NCBI RefSeq assembly: GCF_007197555.1 | Contig: NZ_CP041614.1 | Span: 1,232,001-1,296,000, forward strand | DNA from: Shewanella psychropiezotolerans | Lineage (GTDB): Bacteria; Pseudomonadota; Gammaproteobacteria; Enterobacterales; Shewanellaceae | Length of the DNA: 64,000 bases | Direction: 5' to 3' | Shown: positions 33,081 through 45,113 of the stretch, piece by piece | How the letters are laid out: each line of letters opens with the position of its first letter | Position numbering within the stretch: the stretch's first letter is position 1 | Position numbers and translations under genes: made by a program | The notes under the pieces: generated by a model | Told to the model about the DNA's origin: nothing | What the model saw: the letters and a program-made list of their open reading frames with translations, nothing else | Database searches by the model: none

Positions 33081-34868
33081 TTAGATTGCTTGGGTTACAC
33101 GCGCTAACCAGGCTAACTCTTCGCTCTGCATCAGAGGTGAGAGTGTATCGAATACCTGTTGATGATAATCATTGAACCAGTTTAGTTCGATGTCGGTTAA
33201 CAGGCTCTTATCTATGAGACGTGAGTCCATGGGGATCAGTGTCAATACGTCGAATTCAAACATCTCTCTTTCGGCGTTTGCCAAGGCCTCACATGGACGG
33301 ACGGTAATAAGGTTCTCGAGGCGAATGCCAAACTCGTCGGCGCGATAATAGCCCGGCTCATTAGAGACCACCATGCCAGGTAGCAAGGCGACATCATTAC
33401 TGTTTTTACCTATGCGCTGGGGACCTTCGTGGACATTGAGGAAGTGACCTACGCCATGGCCTGTACCGTGATCATAATCGAATCCATGTTGCCACAAGTA
33501 TTGGCGCGCGAAGCCGTCTAATTGCTGGCCTGTGGTGCCGCGAGGAAACTTAGCCTGATCGAGTGCGATATGGCCCTTAAGCACTAAGGTGACCATCTTC
33601 TTGTGTTCGCTAGTGACTTGTCCAATGGCTATGGTTCGAGTGACATCTGTGGTGCCATCCAGGTACTGAGCGCCTGAATCAACCAGATAGATGCTGTTTT
33701 TGGTCATGGTTGCCGGTATGCCATTGTTGTGATTGTAATGACACATGGCAGCGTTTGCACCCACGGCAGAGATGGTATCGAAGCTAGGCTCTTTATAAAG
33801 TTCATCTTCTAAGCGAAAGCTCTCCAGCTTGTCGGCCAGTACGCCTTCATCATGAAAGTGCCCGGCCTCTACTTGCTTATCTAACCAGGCTAAGAAGCGA
33901 CTGACTGCCACGCCGTCACGAATATGACAGGCACGCATGCCTGCCAGCTCAGTAGTATTTTTCTGTGCCTTGGCCAGAGATACAGGATCGAAGCCTGGGA
34001 TGAGTATCGCACCGGCCTGTTCTGCGATTAGCTGAGACCAGGCATTACTCGAATTAGGATCGGCGAGTAGCTTAACGCCTGCAAGTTCCTTAAGCGCATC
34101 CTTAAGCTCACTTTCGGCTCTGAAACTGACGCCTGAGCCAACATGCTCAGATGTCCCTGCCGGGAGTTTTTCAACATCGGTGAACAGGGTCATGTCGCCA
34201 TTAGCCGTCAATAGGGCGGCGCCCAAAATAACTGGCAGACGAGGCACGTCATTACCGCGGATATTGAGTAACCAGCAGAATGAATCCAGTGAAGTGATAA
34301 GGGCCATGTCTGCGCCGGACTTAGCCACCACAGCACCTATCTGTTGACGTTTTTGTTGACTGCTTTTACCCGCCCGCTTCTCATCGAAGAGGATAGCCGG
34401 AGCGCTCGAGGCTAAGGGGCGGTCTTGCCAATGAAGATCGATAGGATTTTCGTCGACGGCAACTAAGGTCATTTGTGCCTTGTTTAGCTGGCTATCTGCT
34501 GACCTTTTCCAGCTTAATGGATGCAGACGAGGATCGTAGCCGATGCGGGCATCGGCACCTAATGTTGCTGCTAACCACTGGATTTGAGGCGTATCGGTCA
34601 GGCTCATGTATTGAAATAGCTCACCATCAACCTGCAGTTTTACCTGAACTGTGTATCGACCATCGACAAAGATAGCCGCGCTTTCTTTGAGGATGATGAT
34701 CATGCCGGCAGAGCCTGTGAAGTGACTGATCCACTGCATACGCTCGTTACGCTCGGGAACATATTCGCCCAAGTATTCATCGGCGCGGGGGATAATAAAG
34801 GCATCCAGGTTGGCTTTGGCCATTTCACTGCGAACCGCATCGAGTCGTGCGGTAATAGATTGAGACAT
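33081..34868 (-). CDS. M24B Xaa-Pro aminopeptidase, long form
   Basis: The 595-residue protein is the long three-domain form resembling eukaryotic XPNPEP1: two creatinase-like N-terminal domains (about 1-300) and a pita-bread catalytic domain (about 310-540). Metal ligands are visible in YLVDSGAQYLDGTTDVTRT (two Asp), HGTGHGVGHFLN (His), SNEPGYY (Glu) and GIRLENLI (Glu). It cleaves N-terminal residues preceding proline, probably in the cytosol, with two Mn ions. The second MITE copy lies 91 bases upstream of its start. Confidence 0.93.
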   Translation of the reverse strand: MSQSITARLDAVRSEMAKANLDAFIIPRADEYLGEYVPERNERMQWISHFTGSAGMIIILKESAAIFVDGRYTVQVKLQVDGELFQYMSLTDTPQIQWLAATLGADARIGYDPRLHPLSWKRSADSQLNKAQMTLVAVDENPIDLHWQDRPLASSAPAILFDEKRAGKSSQQKRQQIGAVVAKSGADMALITSLDSFCWLLNIRGNDVPRLPVILGAALLTANGDMTLFTDVEKLPAGTSEHVGSGVSFRAESELKDALKELAGVKLLADPNSSNAWSQLIAEQAGAILIPGFDPVSLAKAQKNTTELAGMRACHIRDGVAVSRFLAWLDKQVEAGHFHDEGVLADKLESFRLEDELYKEPSFDTISAVGANAAMCHYNHNNGIPATMTKNSIYLVDSGAQYLDGTTDVTRTIAIGQVTSEHKKMVTLVLKGHIALDQAKFPRGTTGQQLDGFARQYLWQHGFDYDHGTGHGVGHFLNVHEGPQRIGKNSNDVALLPGMVVSNEPGYYRADEFGIRLENLITVRPCEALANAEREMFEFDVLTLIPMDSRLIDKSLLTDIELNWFNDYHQQVFDTLSPLMQSEELAWLARVTQAI

Positions 34869-34959
34869 AAATACTCCGGTGTTTACTCACTCATGCTTAG
34901 GCATCATTAGATACTGTGAGTCAGCATTACTCTTATTAAAATGAAAACTTGCGATGTAA

Positions 34960-35223
34960 TACCATTCCATATAAGTATCTGGTCAGTTCAGAGACTCTCA
35001 GTTTTTTCAATTCAAGGCGCATTGATGAGGAAATGGTTATTCCCTTTTAAGTTAATGCAACACAGAAGTGGAAACACTGAGAGCCTCACGCAGTGCGGGT
35101 TTCAAAGCCCTTTATGCTACGTTGAATGTTCTCGATATAGAATAACTATTAGCTTCAAACATCCGCCTTGCCTACAGTGCTTTGAACTCCCGCTGAATGA
35201 TCAGATATTTACTCGGAATGGTA
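34960..35223 (+). mobile_element. 264-bp MITE, copy 2, with TAA target duplication
   Basis: This is the reverse complement of the element at 2059-2322, with the same length and termini (TACCATTCC to GGAATGGTA). TAA at 34957-34959 and 35224-35226 is the target duplication. No open frame of its own is credible. It occupies the middle of the 549-base gap between the divergent aminopeptidase and MFS genes, so it may influence either promoter. Confidence 0.9.
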
Positions 35224-35417
35224 TAAGTCCGATTATCTCAGTTGCAGTGGTCCGTGGGAAGTGTGGGTGTATGGATTACCTGCTTCAAAGAGGAAAGAGA
35301 TGTAAACTTTGAAACATAATACTTGTTACATCTGTTGAAAAATCAATTAGATTAGAGCTTATAAATTTAGGTTTATCACAAGCCTTTAATGGAATTAACT
35401 CGATAGAGGAAACGAAA

Positions 35418-36614
35418 ATGCCCTTTAATGTATGGGTGCTGACCTTGGCGCAGGCTTTTGCCATGAGCGCCGCACCTATGATGATGTTACTGGGCGGCAT
35501 CATAGGCGTCGAGCTTGCTCCTAGCCCCATATTAGCGACTCTGCCTATAGCATCTATGGTGGTCGGTGTCGCCATCTCTATCTTGCCCGTGACTCAATTG
35601 ATGCGCAGATTCGGTCGGAAAAAAGTGTTTGTTGGTGGGTCAGGTCTGGCCGGAATAGCTGGATTGGTTGCGGCCTATGCGGCTCAAGAGCACAGTTTTG
35701 AGCTCTTTTGTTTAAGCGGTATTCTACTCGGTTCAGCAGGCGCGATTATCCAACAGTACCGCTTCGCGGCGATGGAGTCTGTGGCACCTGAATTGGGCGC
35801 TAAGGCCACATCGAGAGTCTTATTAGGCGGCTTGGTCGCAGCATTTCTGGGCCCTGAGCTTGCGGTGTTGGGTGGGGATTTAATAGAGACTCCTTATGTC
35901 GGGGCTTTCCTTTTTCTGACCATGGTGAGTCTGCTCGCAGGATTGACACTCTGTTTTTATCGAGAGGATAGCTCTGCATCATATCAAGTGAGTCCTGAGG
36001 ACCTGGGAGACATTAGACCGTTAAAGACTATATTGAATCAGGAGCAGATTTGGGTCGCCATTGCTGGGGCCATGATAGGTTTTGCCATGATGAGCTTTGT
36101 GATGACGGCAACGCCTCTGCATATGCATCATATAGAGCATCACTCCTTAGCCGACACTAAATGGGTGATTCAGAGCCATATCATCGCCATGTATCTACCG
36201 TCTCTGTTTACCGGTTATCTGGTGGCTAAGTTGGGGGTGTCTAAGATGATGCTCACAGGCTTGCTGGCTTATTTTGTGACCATAGTGACGGCCTTGATGG
36301 GCAATGATGTGCTCAACTATTGGGCCGCGCTGGTATTGCTAGGTTTAGGCTGGAACCTGCTATTCGTGGGCGGAACGGTATTGCTGCCCCGTTGTTATCG
36401 CCCCAATGAGCGTTTTAAGGTTCAGGCGTTTAATGACACCTTAGTATTTGGCTCCCAGGCTATAGCTTCTCTCAGTGCCGGTTGGGTCATACATCAACTT
36501 GGCTGGCAAGCGTTACTCATTATCTGTATTCCGTTTATCGGGATTCAGTTGATCTTGATATCTTGGTGGAAATTCAACCAAAGCAAACTCTTAGGCACTA
36601 AGGTGAGTGAATAA
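35418..36614 (+). CDS. Major facilitator superfamily transporter
   Basis: The 398-residue protein has about 12 transmembrane helices. The loop 2-3 region reads QLMRRFGRKKVFVGGSG, the conserved MFS motif A position (G-X3-D/R-X-R-GR-K/R). A central polar loop separates two six-helix halves around residues 185-205. The substrate is not indicated. A gene of similar type often accompanies sugar or drug efflux; here it precedes a ROK kinase by 81 bases on the same strand, so a sugar is possible but unproven. Confidence 0.85.
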   Translation: MPFNVWVLTLAQAFAMSAAPMMMLLGGIIGVELAPSPILATLPIASMVVGVAISILPVTQLMRRFGRKKVFVGGSGLAGIAGLVAAYAAQEHSFELFCLSGILLGSAGAIIQQYRFAAMESVAPELGAKATSRVLLGGLVAAFLGPELAVLGGDLIETPYVGAFLFLTMVSLLAGLTLCFYREDSSASYQVSPEDLGDIRPLKTILNQEQIWVAIAGAMIGFAMMSFVMTATPLHMHHIEHHSLADTKWVIQSHIIAMYLPSLFTGYLVAKLGVSKMMLTGLLAYFVTIVTALMGNDVLNYWAALVLLGLGWNLLFVGGTVLLPRCYRPNERFKVQAFNDTLVFGSQAIASLSAGWVIHQLGWQALLIICIPFIGIQLILISWWKFNQSKLLGTKVSE

Positions 36615-36695
36615 CCTAGTCTCATATCGGGTTAAAATGTGTTAATGTTTTGCTCATAAAAAATTCAAGTTATACGAGTTTCAGTGGAGTAAAAG

Positions 36696-37472
36696 ATGCA
36701 AACGATTACGGTCGATATAGGTGGCACTAAGGCATTATTTGAGATGCATCTGGGAGACAGAACCGAGCAGTATAAGATCCCGACTGGCGAAGGCTTTGGT
36801 ATCGAGAGCTTGAATAAGCAATTGTATGAGTTGGAGTCCGATTATGGACTGGTGGATTATCGACTTGCCATCGCAGTGCCCGGCTTAGTAAAAAACAATC
36901 AGCTGATATCGAGTAAGTCACTGCCTCGCTTGAATGGCTTATCACGAGAAGATTTACATACCCAGGCTAAGACTATCTTGTTGAGCAACGATATAGATGC
37001 AGGTATGCAGGCTGTTTTAAATCCTAAGCATGATTGTGAGTTATTGATCATGTGTGGCACTGGGATCGGGATGGCGATATCTATCAATGGGAAAATCTTC
37101 TCCGGTGCGAGTGGCTTTGCCGGTGAGCTGGGCCATTGTCGGGTGATGACCGAATCCGGAGAGTTTAGCGTAGAGCAACTCGCCAGCGGTGACTCGATTC
37201 GCGTTCGGGGACTCAAGAAGGCGCAAGAGCTTAATCGCGCCGGCAGATACCTGGGCATGGGGATCGCCTGGGCGATAAACCTGTTTAATCCTAATCGCAT
37301 CTGGCTCGCTGGTGGCATGATGAACAGTTCAGATTACTATCTTGGATGTGTCAGTTCACTCAAAGATATGGCGTTAACGGCTCCGCTCTCAGAGGTAAAA
37401 ATAGCCCGTGTCGATGATATGGAAACCTTAGTCTGCCGCGGATTAAAGGTGTTACTCGATCAGAAGGCATAG
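36696..37472 (+). CDS. ROK family kinase without zinc motif
   Basis: The 258-residue protein has the ROK/ASKHA fold: phosphate-1 loop VDIGGTKA at 6-13, SNDIDAG with the catalytic Asp at about 96-102, and CGTGIGMAI at about 114-122. The ELGHCRV segment follows, but the CXCGXXGC zinc-binding motif that normally comes 10-20 residues later is absent; the protein continues TESGEFSVEQLASGDSI instead. It is also shorter than typical 300-residue ROK sugar kinases. A cytosolic sugar or amino-sugar kinase role is inferred. Its 3' end is duplicated downstream at 37512-37623. Confidence 0.82.
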   Translation: MQTITVDIGGTKALFEMHLGDRTEQYKIPTGEGFGIESLNKQLYELESDYGLVDYRLAIAVPGLVKNNQLISSKSLPRLNGLSREDLHTQAKTILLSNDIDAGMQAVLNPKHDCELLIMCGTGIGMAISINGKIFSGASGFAGELGHCRVMTESGEFSVEQLASGDSIRVRGLKKAQELNRAGRYLGMGIAWAINLFNPNRIWLAGGMMNSSDYYLGCVSSLKDMALTAPLSEVKIARVDDMETLVCRGLKVLLDQKA

Positions 37473-37623
37473 TTTTTTCATTAAAAGTGTTTCTTCGCTC
37501 GTTGAAACTTAGTTAACGGCTCCATTCATTTTGCAGAGGTGAAAATAGCCCGTGTCGATGATATGGAAACCTTAGTCTGCCGCGGATTAAAGGTGTTACT
37601 CGACCAGAAGGCATAGTTTTTTT
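37373..37623 (+). repeat. Direct duplication of the ROK gene 3' end
   Basis: Bases 37373-37479, the last 33 codons plus the stop and T-run, recur at 37512-37623 with few differences. These are a single synonymous-type change near the end and a short variable patch after GTTAACGGCTCC. The second copy has no start and is not expressed as a protein. It suggests a tandem duplication followed by deletion, or recombination with a related allele. Confidence 0.92.
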
Positions 37624-37797
37624 CTTATTCTGAAAATATTTCTACTGACCCTTTGTATATTTTATGCTAGAAAGTACCTCTACTTTCTGTATCGGCTTAT
37701 TGCCTCGCTTAGAGGCAAGTATTGAGCCGAATAAGACATAATATCTGGCAAGGCATCAGGCTTTGAATTTTAGAAAAATATATAAAAGGGTAACCCT

Positions 37798-39015
37798 ATG
37801 ACCTTAGGTGTGGGCGGTTCGACCGCAATGCAAGAGTTGGCAAAACTGAGTGATATGACCAAGGGCACTAAGCCTGTCTCTAAGAGTGAATATACTGCGC
37901 GTATCGAGAAGGCCCAGGAGCTGATGAAAGCTCAGGGAATCGAAGCTATCTACATCAACGCGGGGACTAACCTGTATTACTATACGGGTACTCGTTGGTA
38001 TGCCAGTGAGCGTATGGTTGGCGCCATCATTCCTGCCGCCGGCGAGTTGGAATATATCGCTCCGGCATTCGAAGTCGATACACTTTTAGGCTATATGGTT
38101 ATCGAAGGTAAGGTGAATACCTGGCATGAAGATGAGAGCCCGTACGCCCTGTTCGGTGAAGTGCTCAAGCAGATGGACATCAATAGCGGCAAAGTTGGTA
38201 TCGATGAGTCTGCAGCCTTCTTCATCTTCGATGGTGTCCGCCTGGCTCATGGTCAGTTCGATTATGTTAATGCTAAGCCTGTGACTGCGAGTTGTCGCAT
38301 GATCAAATCTGATACCGAGCTTAGCTTGTTGCAACGTGCTAAGGACATGACTCTTGAGGTACATAAAGCGGTGGCTCGTATCTTGAGAGAAGGCATCACA
38401 GTCGGTGAAATTGAAGCCTTTATCAATGATGCTCACAAGGCCGTGGGTGCTCCTGCTGGTTCTTACTTCTGTATCGTGTTATTTGGTGAAGACAGTGCCT
38501 ATCCTCATGGGGTCAAGTCGCCTAAAGCGCTTGAGCAAAACGACACGGTTCTTATCGACACAGGTTGTCAGCTGCAAGGTTATAACTCAGACATCACCCG
38601 TACCTTTGTGTTCGGTAAACCGAGTGATCGCCAACGTGAGATTTGGCAGCATGAGCAAGATGCTCAGGTTGCGGCATTTGAGGCGGCTAAGATTGGTGTC
38701 CCCTGTGCCAGTGTCGATAGGGCGGCCCGTGATGTGCTTGAAGCCGCTGGCTTTGGTCCAGGCTATGCCGTGCCTGGCTTGCCTCATAGAACCGGTCACG
38801 GTATCGGCTTAGACATTCATGAGTGGCCTTATCTGGTGCTTAATGACCAGACGCCTCTGGCTGCGGGTATGTGTTTTAGTAATGAGCCCATGTTATGTGT
38901 CCCCGGCGAGTTTGGTGTGCGTCATGAAGATCACTTCTATATGACAAAGGAAGGCGCTGTGTGGTTCACCAAGCCAATGCATTCCATCGATGATCCTTTT
39001 GGATATGAAGCTTGA
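37798..39015 (+). CDS. M24 family metallopeptidase (Xaa-Pro dipeptidase-like)
   Basis: The 405-residue protein has a creatinase-type N-terminal domain (about 30-165) and a pita-bread catalytic domain (about 175-400). Dinuclear metal ligands are visible in VLIDTGCQ and YNSDITRTF (Asp), HRTGHGIGLDIHEWP (His), FSNEPML (Glu) and GVRHEDHFY (Glu). Substrate could be Xaa-Pro dipeptides or related N-substituted compounds; family members of this type also include ectoine and creatine hydrolases. ATG 37798 is preceded by a GGGTAACCC leader, and a later Met at residue 20 is possible. Confidence 0.88.
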   Translation: MTLGVGGSTAMQELAKLSDMTKGTKPVSKSEYTARIEKAQELMKAQGIEAIYINAGTNLYYYTGTRWYASERMVGAIIPAAGELEYIAPAFEVDTLLGYMVIEGKVNTWHEDESPYALFGEVLKQMDINSGKVGIDESAAFFIFDGVRLAHGQFDYVNAKPVTASCRMIKSDTELSLLQRAKDMTLEVHKAVARILREGITVGEIEAFINDAHKAVGAPAGSYFCIVLFGEDSAYPHGVKSPKALEQNDTVLIDTGCQLQGYNSDITRTFVFGKPSDRQREIWQHEQDAQVAAFEAAKIGVPCASVDRAARDVLEAAGFGPGYAVPGLPHRTGHGIGLDIHEWPYLVLNDQTPLAAGMCFSNEPMLCVPGEFGVRHEDHFYMTKEGAVWFTKPMHSIDDPFGYEA

Positions 39016-39075
39016 TTTTAAGCTGCAACTTTAAACTTGTACTTTAAGTTTCGAATTGCTAAAAGAGAAAAGTAG

Positions 39076-39107
39076 AGAGCAGGTATGAGTAGTCCTGCTC
39101 TTTTTCA
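39076..39107 (+). terminator. Rho-independent terminator
   Basis: An AGAGCAGG/CCTGCTCT stem with a 10-base loop is followed by a T-rich tail. Confidence 0.88.
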
Positions 39108-39414
39108 TTTTTAATCTCCTTGCATTAGACTTGTTAACTCAAATCTTGCTTTTATTAGCTCTGCTTTCTAGTCCTTTTTTACAAGGTATTTTGCAGATTT
39201 AATCAGTACTTCCTCAAACCCCGTTTAGTGTAATCTTCCTCTCTAAGTGTATTTATCTTCAGAATACTTTGCTAAACATTGCTTTTATGATTATTTAAAC
39301 CATTAATAATCATTGGCTTGTGATAATGTAAAACTAGGTGTTGCATTTATGTTCAATTTAAGATTATGCTAAACAAGTGATGACAGCGTTGTCATTTAAT
39401 GTGCGAATTTTGAA

Positions 39415-39529
39415 TGAAAGGCAAACCAATCGAAAGGTTGGGACGCAAAGCCTCCGGTCTAAGGGGATAGTGTTGAGAAGGTCGTTCTCTCAGTACTATC
39501 GCGGTACCTATGATCGCGGGGATGTTTCA
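39415..39529 (+). ncRNA. Cyclic di-GMP-I (GEMM-I) riboswitch aptamer
   Basis: The core GGCAAACC, a stem capped by a GAAA tetraloop (CCAATC-GAAA-GGTTGG), then GGGACGCAAAGCC and CGGTCTAAG, closely follows the Vibrio cholerae Vc2 aptamer. P1 is TGAAA at 39415-39419 with TTTCA at 39525-39529. P3 is extended by a GATAGT/ACTATC stem. It lies 148 bases upstream of the chitinase start and on its strand. C-di-GMP control of chitin-related genes by this class is known for V. cholerae gbpA. Nothing else is seen from 39108 to 39414. Confidence 0.93.
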
Positions 39530-39550
39530 GGAATTTCTTCGTGTGATGTG

Positions 39551-39595
39551 ATGGTACAAAGAACCGCAAAGGTCGCTACCATTATATCCATGGTA
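39551..39595 (+). promoter_or_regulatory. Alternative hairpins downstream of the riboswitch
   Basis: TACCAT at 39577-39582 can pair either with ATGGTA at 39551-39556 or with ATGGTA at 39590-39595. The two hairpins exclude each other, which suits an expression platform. Confidence 0.45.
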
Positions 39596-39631
39596 TTAAG
39601 AATAGGTTGTTATCCTGTTCAGCTTTGTTTG

Positions 39632-42269
<2,638 letters not shown>

Positions 42270-42290
42270 TCAGCAGTATTCGTCACCATG

Positions 42291-42314
42291 AGGGGGAGAG
42301 ATCCCCCTACTTTT
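42291..42314 (+). terminator. Weak terminator after the GH18 chitinase
   Basis: An AGGGGG/CCCCCT stem (42291-42296 with 42303-42308) is followed by a short T-run. Some read-through into the GH19 gene is possible. Confidence 0.65.
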
Positions 42315-42423
42315 CCTATTCAATCTACCTAAGCATCAAATAATAGTATTAAAAGAGCCTTATTCAGCCTAGTGCTGGTTAGCTTGCTCTTGTGTCTATA
42401 TTTAGGTGCTAAGAGAGCTTCTA

Positions 42424-44124
42424 ATGAAACATCATCAATTAGCCATCTCTATGCTGACTTCAGTTATGGCATTTCCCCTACTAGCCGTCGAACCGGTACA
42501 TTTTACTCAAACCGAGATTGATGCCACGGAGGCACAATTAACCGATTTCCCTCTGATGCGAGCGGTAAAATCATCCATTGCGACACGAGATAACTCTGCT
42601 GTTGAAGCTGTCTCTGTCGCTAACCCGAATAATCCGGATAATGTGAGACGTCTCGAGTCTGTATTGAGTGGAGCGCAATTTGAGTTTTTGTTTCCCGTTC
42701 GGGCCCCTGAATACACTTATCTTGGCTTGTTGCAATCCGCGGCTAAGTTTCCAGCCTTATGTGGTGAATACTCTGATGGCCGAGACAGTCTTGCCATCTG
42801 TCGAAAATCCTTGGCGACCATGTTTGCTCATTTCGCCCAGGAGACAGGCGCCCATGATAAGTGGATGACTGAGCCTCAATGGCGACAAGGTCTGTATTGG
42901 GTGCGCGAGGTCGGTTGGGATGAGACTAAGCGCGGCGGCTATAACATGGAATGTAACCCTGATACATGGCAAGGACAGGAGTGGCCCTGTGGCACATTTG
43001 CTGATGGCAGCTATAAGAGTTATTTTGGCCGCGGTGCTAAGCAGCTTTCCTATAACTATAACTATGGGCCGTTTTCGGATGCCATGTTTGGTGACGTTCG
43101 TACCTTGCTCAATAACCCTCAGCAAGTTGCCGATACCTGGTTAAACTTGGCCAGTGCAGTGTTCTTCTTCACTTATCCTCAGCCACCTAAAGCCTCTATG
43201 CTGCATGTTATCGATGGTACCTGGCAGCCCAATGCCAGAGATGCACAAAATGGTTTGAAAGCCGGGTTTGGTATCACCACTCATATCATCAATGGCGGCA
43301 TCGAGTGTGGCAGTGGCAGCGAAAAGCCCCAGTCCCAGAATCGTATCGAATACTATCAGGCGTTGGCGCAGTATATGGGGGTGCCCATAGAGCCTAATGA
43401 GGAACTGGGTTGTAAAGATATGAAGCCCTTCGATACTCAAGGTGCCGGTGCCATGCAAATATACTGGGAGCAAGACTGGTCCTATATTCCGGGTAATCCA
43501 AATGGGGGTAAGAGTTACGCCTGTAAGCTGGTGGGTTACCAGACTCGCTATAGTGCTTTCAAGGAGGGGGATTATGTGCGTTGTCTGCAGCATTTCTTCC
43601 CTGAGGTTATGATTGATGACTCAGGCACTCCGACAGCGCCTACAGATCCGGTCAATCAGCCGCCAGAGGCTCAGATCCAAGGTCCATCAGAGGGGGAGGC
43701 CGGCGCTGCTATCTCACTCTCAGCTGCTCAGTCCAATGATCCCGAGGGAGGCGCTTTGAGTTATCTATGGCAATTACCTGTGGGCGGTACTGCGCCTGCA
43801 CTTAATCTAGTGAACCTTGAGTTGAACCTACCTATACCAAGTAGTAGTGAGAGTGTCTCTGTGATGCTCACGGTTACCGATGAGGCGGGGGCGACTTCGG
43901 TTAAGGCTCATAGCGTCTTAGTTAAGGTGGCTGGCGAGATTCCACCCGATGGAGCAAGTCCCTATCAGGCTGGGCATGCTTATGCTGCGGGAGACATTGT
44001 CAGTAATGCTAGTGGTCTATATGAGTGTAAGCCTTTCCCTTATACAGCTTGGTGCGCGGGTGCAGCATGGGCATACGAGCCGGGAGTCGGTGCAGCCTGG
44101 CAAGATGCCTGGCTAGCCAGATAG
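42424..44124 (+). CDS. GH19 chitinase with PKD and CBM5/12
   Basis: The start at 42424 (MKHHQLAISMLTSVMAF, signal peptide) is preferred over an upstream Met at 42406. The 566-residue protein carries a GH19 lysozyme-like domain (about 75-380) with FAHFAQETGAHD holding the catalytic Glu, YFGRGAKQLSYNYNY, and a late GITTHIINGGIECG segment. A PKD-like domain (about 410-500) and a C-terminal CBM5/12 (about 515-566) follow. GH19 enzymes cleave chitin by an inverting mechanism, complementing the retaining GH18 enzyme directly upstream. The 154-base gap contains only the weak terminator. Confidence 0.93.
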   Translation: MKHHQLAISMLTSVMAFPLLAVEPVHFTQTEIDATEAQLTDFPLMRAVKSSIATRDNSAVEAVSVANPNNPDNVRRLESVLSGAQFEFLFPVRAPEYTYLGLLQSAAKFPALCGEYSDGRDSLAICRKSLATMFAHFAQETGAHDKWMTEPQWRQGLYWVREVGWDETKRGGYNMECNPDTWQGQEWPCGTFADGSYKSYFGRGAKQLSYNYNYGPFSDAMFGDVRTLLNNPQQVADTWLNLASAVFFFTYPQPPKASMLHVIDGTWQPNARDAQNGLKAGFGITTHIINGGIECGSGSEKPQSQNRIEYYQALAQYMGVPIEPNEELGCKDMKPFDTQGAGAMQIYWEQDWSYIPGNPNGGKSYACKLVGYQTRYSAFKEGDYVRCLQHFFPEVMIDDSGTPTAPTDPVNQPPEAQIQGPSEGEAGAAISLSAAQSNDPEGGALSYLWQLPVGGTAPALNLVNLELNLPIPSSSESVSVMLTVTDEAGATSVKAHSVLVKVAGEIPPDGASPYQAGHAYAAGDIVSNASGLYECKPFPYTAWCAGAAWAYEPGVGAAWQDAWLAR

Positions 44125-44164
44125 CTGATAGCTGACTTTAATTAGATGTTGAATAATGAAATGA

Positions 44165-44190
44165 AAAACGCGCCTTTGAGGCGCGTTTTT
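44165..44190. terminator. Convergent bidirectional terminator
   Basis: A perfect 10-bp stem AAAACGCGCC/GGCGCGTTTT has a TTTGA loop and T-runs on both sides. Confidence 0.92.
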
Positions 44191-44215
44191 CATTTTGTAG
44201 AGGTCGCGTAGGTGA

Positions 44216-44686
44216 TCAATCTATGCTGATAAGCTCCACATCGAAAATGAGTACCGAGCCTCCAGAAATCTTACCCGTTGAGCGATTGCCATAGGCCAAG
44301 GTACTTGGAACAAAGAAGCGAACCTTCTCTCCGGTTACCATAAGTTGCACGCCTTCTGTCCACCCTTTGATCACACGATTAAGGGGAAAGGCAATAGGTT
44401 CACCGCGTTCCACTGAGCTGTCGAATACTGTTCCATCGAGCAATGTACCGTGATAATGGACGGTAACGGTATCGCTGGCTTTAGGGTGGATTTCGCCATC
44501 TCCCTTATTCAATACTTTATATTGAAGACCTGACAAGGTCTCGACCACACCTTCTTTGGCCTCATTTTCTGCTAAGAAAGCCTTGCCTAGTTCGATATTT
44601 TCCTTAGACACTTTCTGATTGTTCATTGAGGTAAAGAAATAAAAAATGACGCCGGCAATGACGACAATGGCTAAAAGCATTTTCAT
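44216..44686 (-). CDS. Membrane-anchored FKBP peptidyl-prolyl isomerase
   Basis: The 156-residue protein has an N-terminal signal-anchor helix (about 2-20) and a C-terminal FKBP domain (about 50-155). Motifs are VTVHYHGTLLDGTVFDSS, FPLNRVIKGWTEGVQLM and PSTLAYGNRSTG. It lacks the FkpA dimerisation domain seen in the protein at 17433. A periplasmic folding role is expected. It is monocistronic. Confidence 0.9.
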   Translation of the reverse strand: MKMLLAIVVIAGVIFYFFTSMNNQKVSKENIELGKAFLAENEAKEGVVETLSGLQYKVLNKGDGEIHPKASDTVTVHYHGTLLDGTVFDSSVERGEPIAFPLNRVIKGWTEGVQLMVTGEKVRFFVPSTLAYGNRSTGKISGGSVLIFDVELISID

Positions 44687-45113
44687 GAAATGGATCTCTT
44701 GATTGAATTAACCCAATGGTACTGATTGGCGGGTATTGGGTAAAGAAACTTTGAGTTTAGATATACTCAGATTTAGCGCTTATTGTGCAGCTAAATTGAG
44801 GTTGTGATACACTTTACTCTAAGCTGTTAATAATTAAGAGAATAAGATAAAAATTCTCGCACCTTGTTTTTCTTGTGTTTCACTTTGATTTCTATATTTG
44901 ATGGGTGAGTGGTAGTTTGATGTAAATCAGTTGCAACATCTCGGCAGTTGCAATAGTTTTAATTGGATTAGTTGGTGTGGTGTTGGTTATTAAGGGTGTT
45001 AACTCGAAAATTGAGACCTGCACTTAACATGACAAGGATGTGAGTGATTGATAACTCCACTTGTGTTTTCTGGACGTACGTTATGTACTAACCAGCTTAG
45101 ATTGGAATTGATA
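44687..45113. other. Divergent intergenic region, no gene seen
   Basis: About 430 AT-rich bases lie between the FKBP gene and the giant lipoprotein gene. I find no conserved operator, small gene with a good ribosome binding site, or repeat. Confidence 0.45.
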
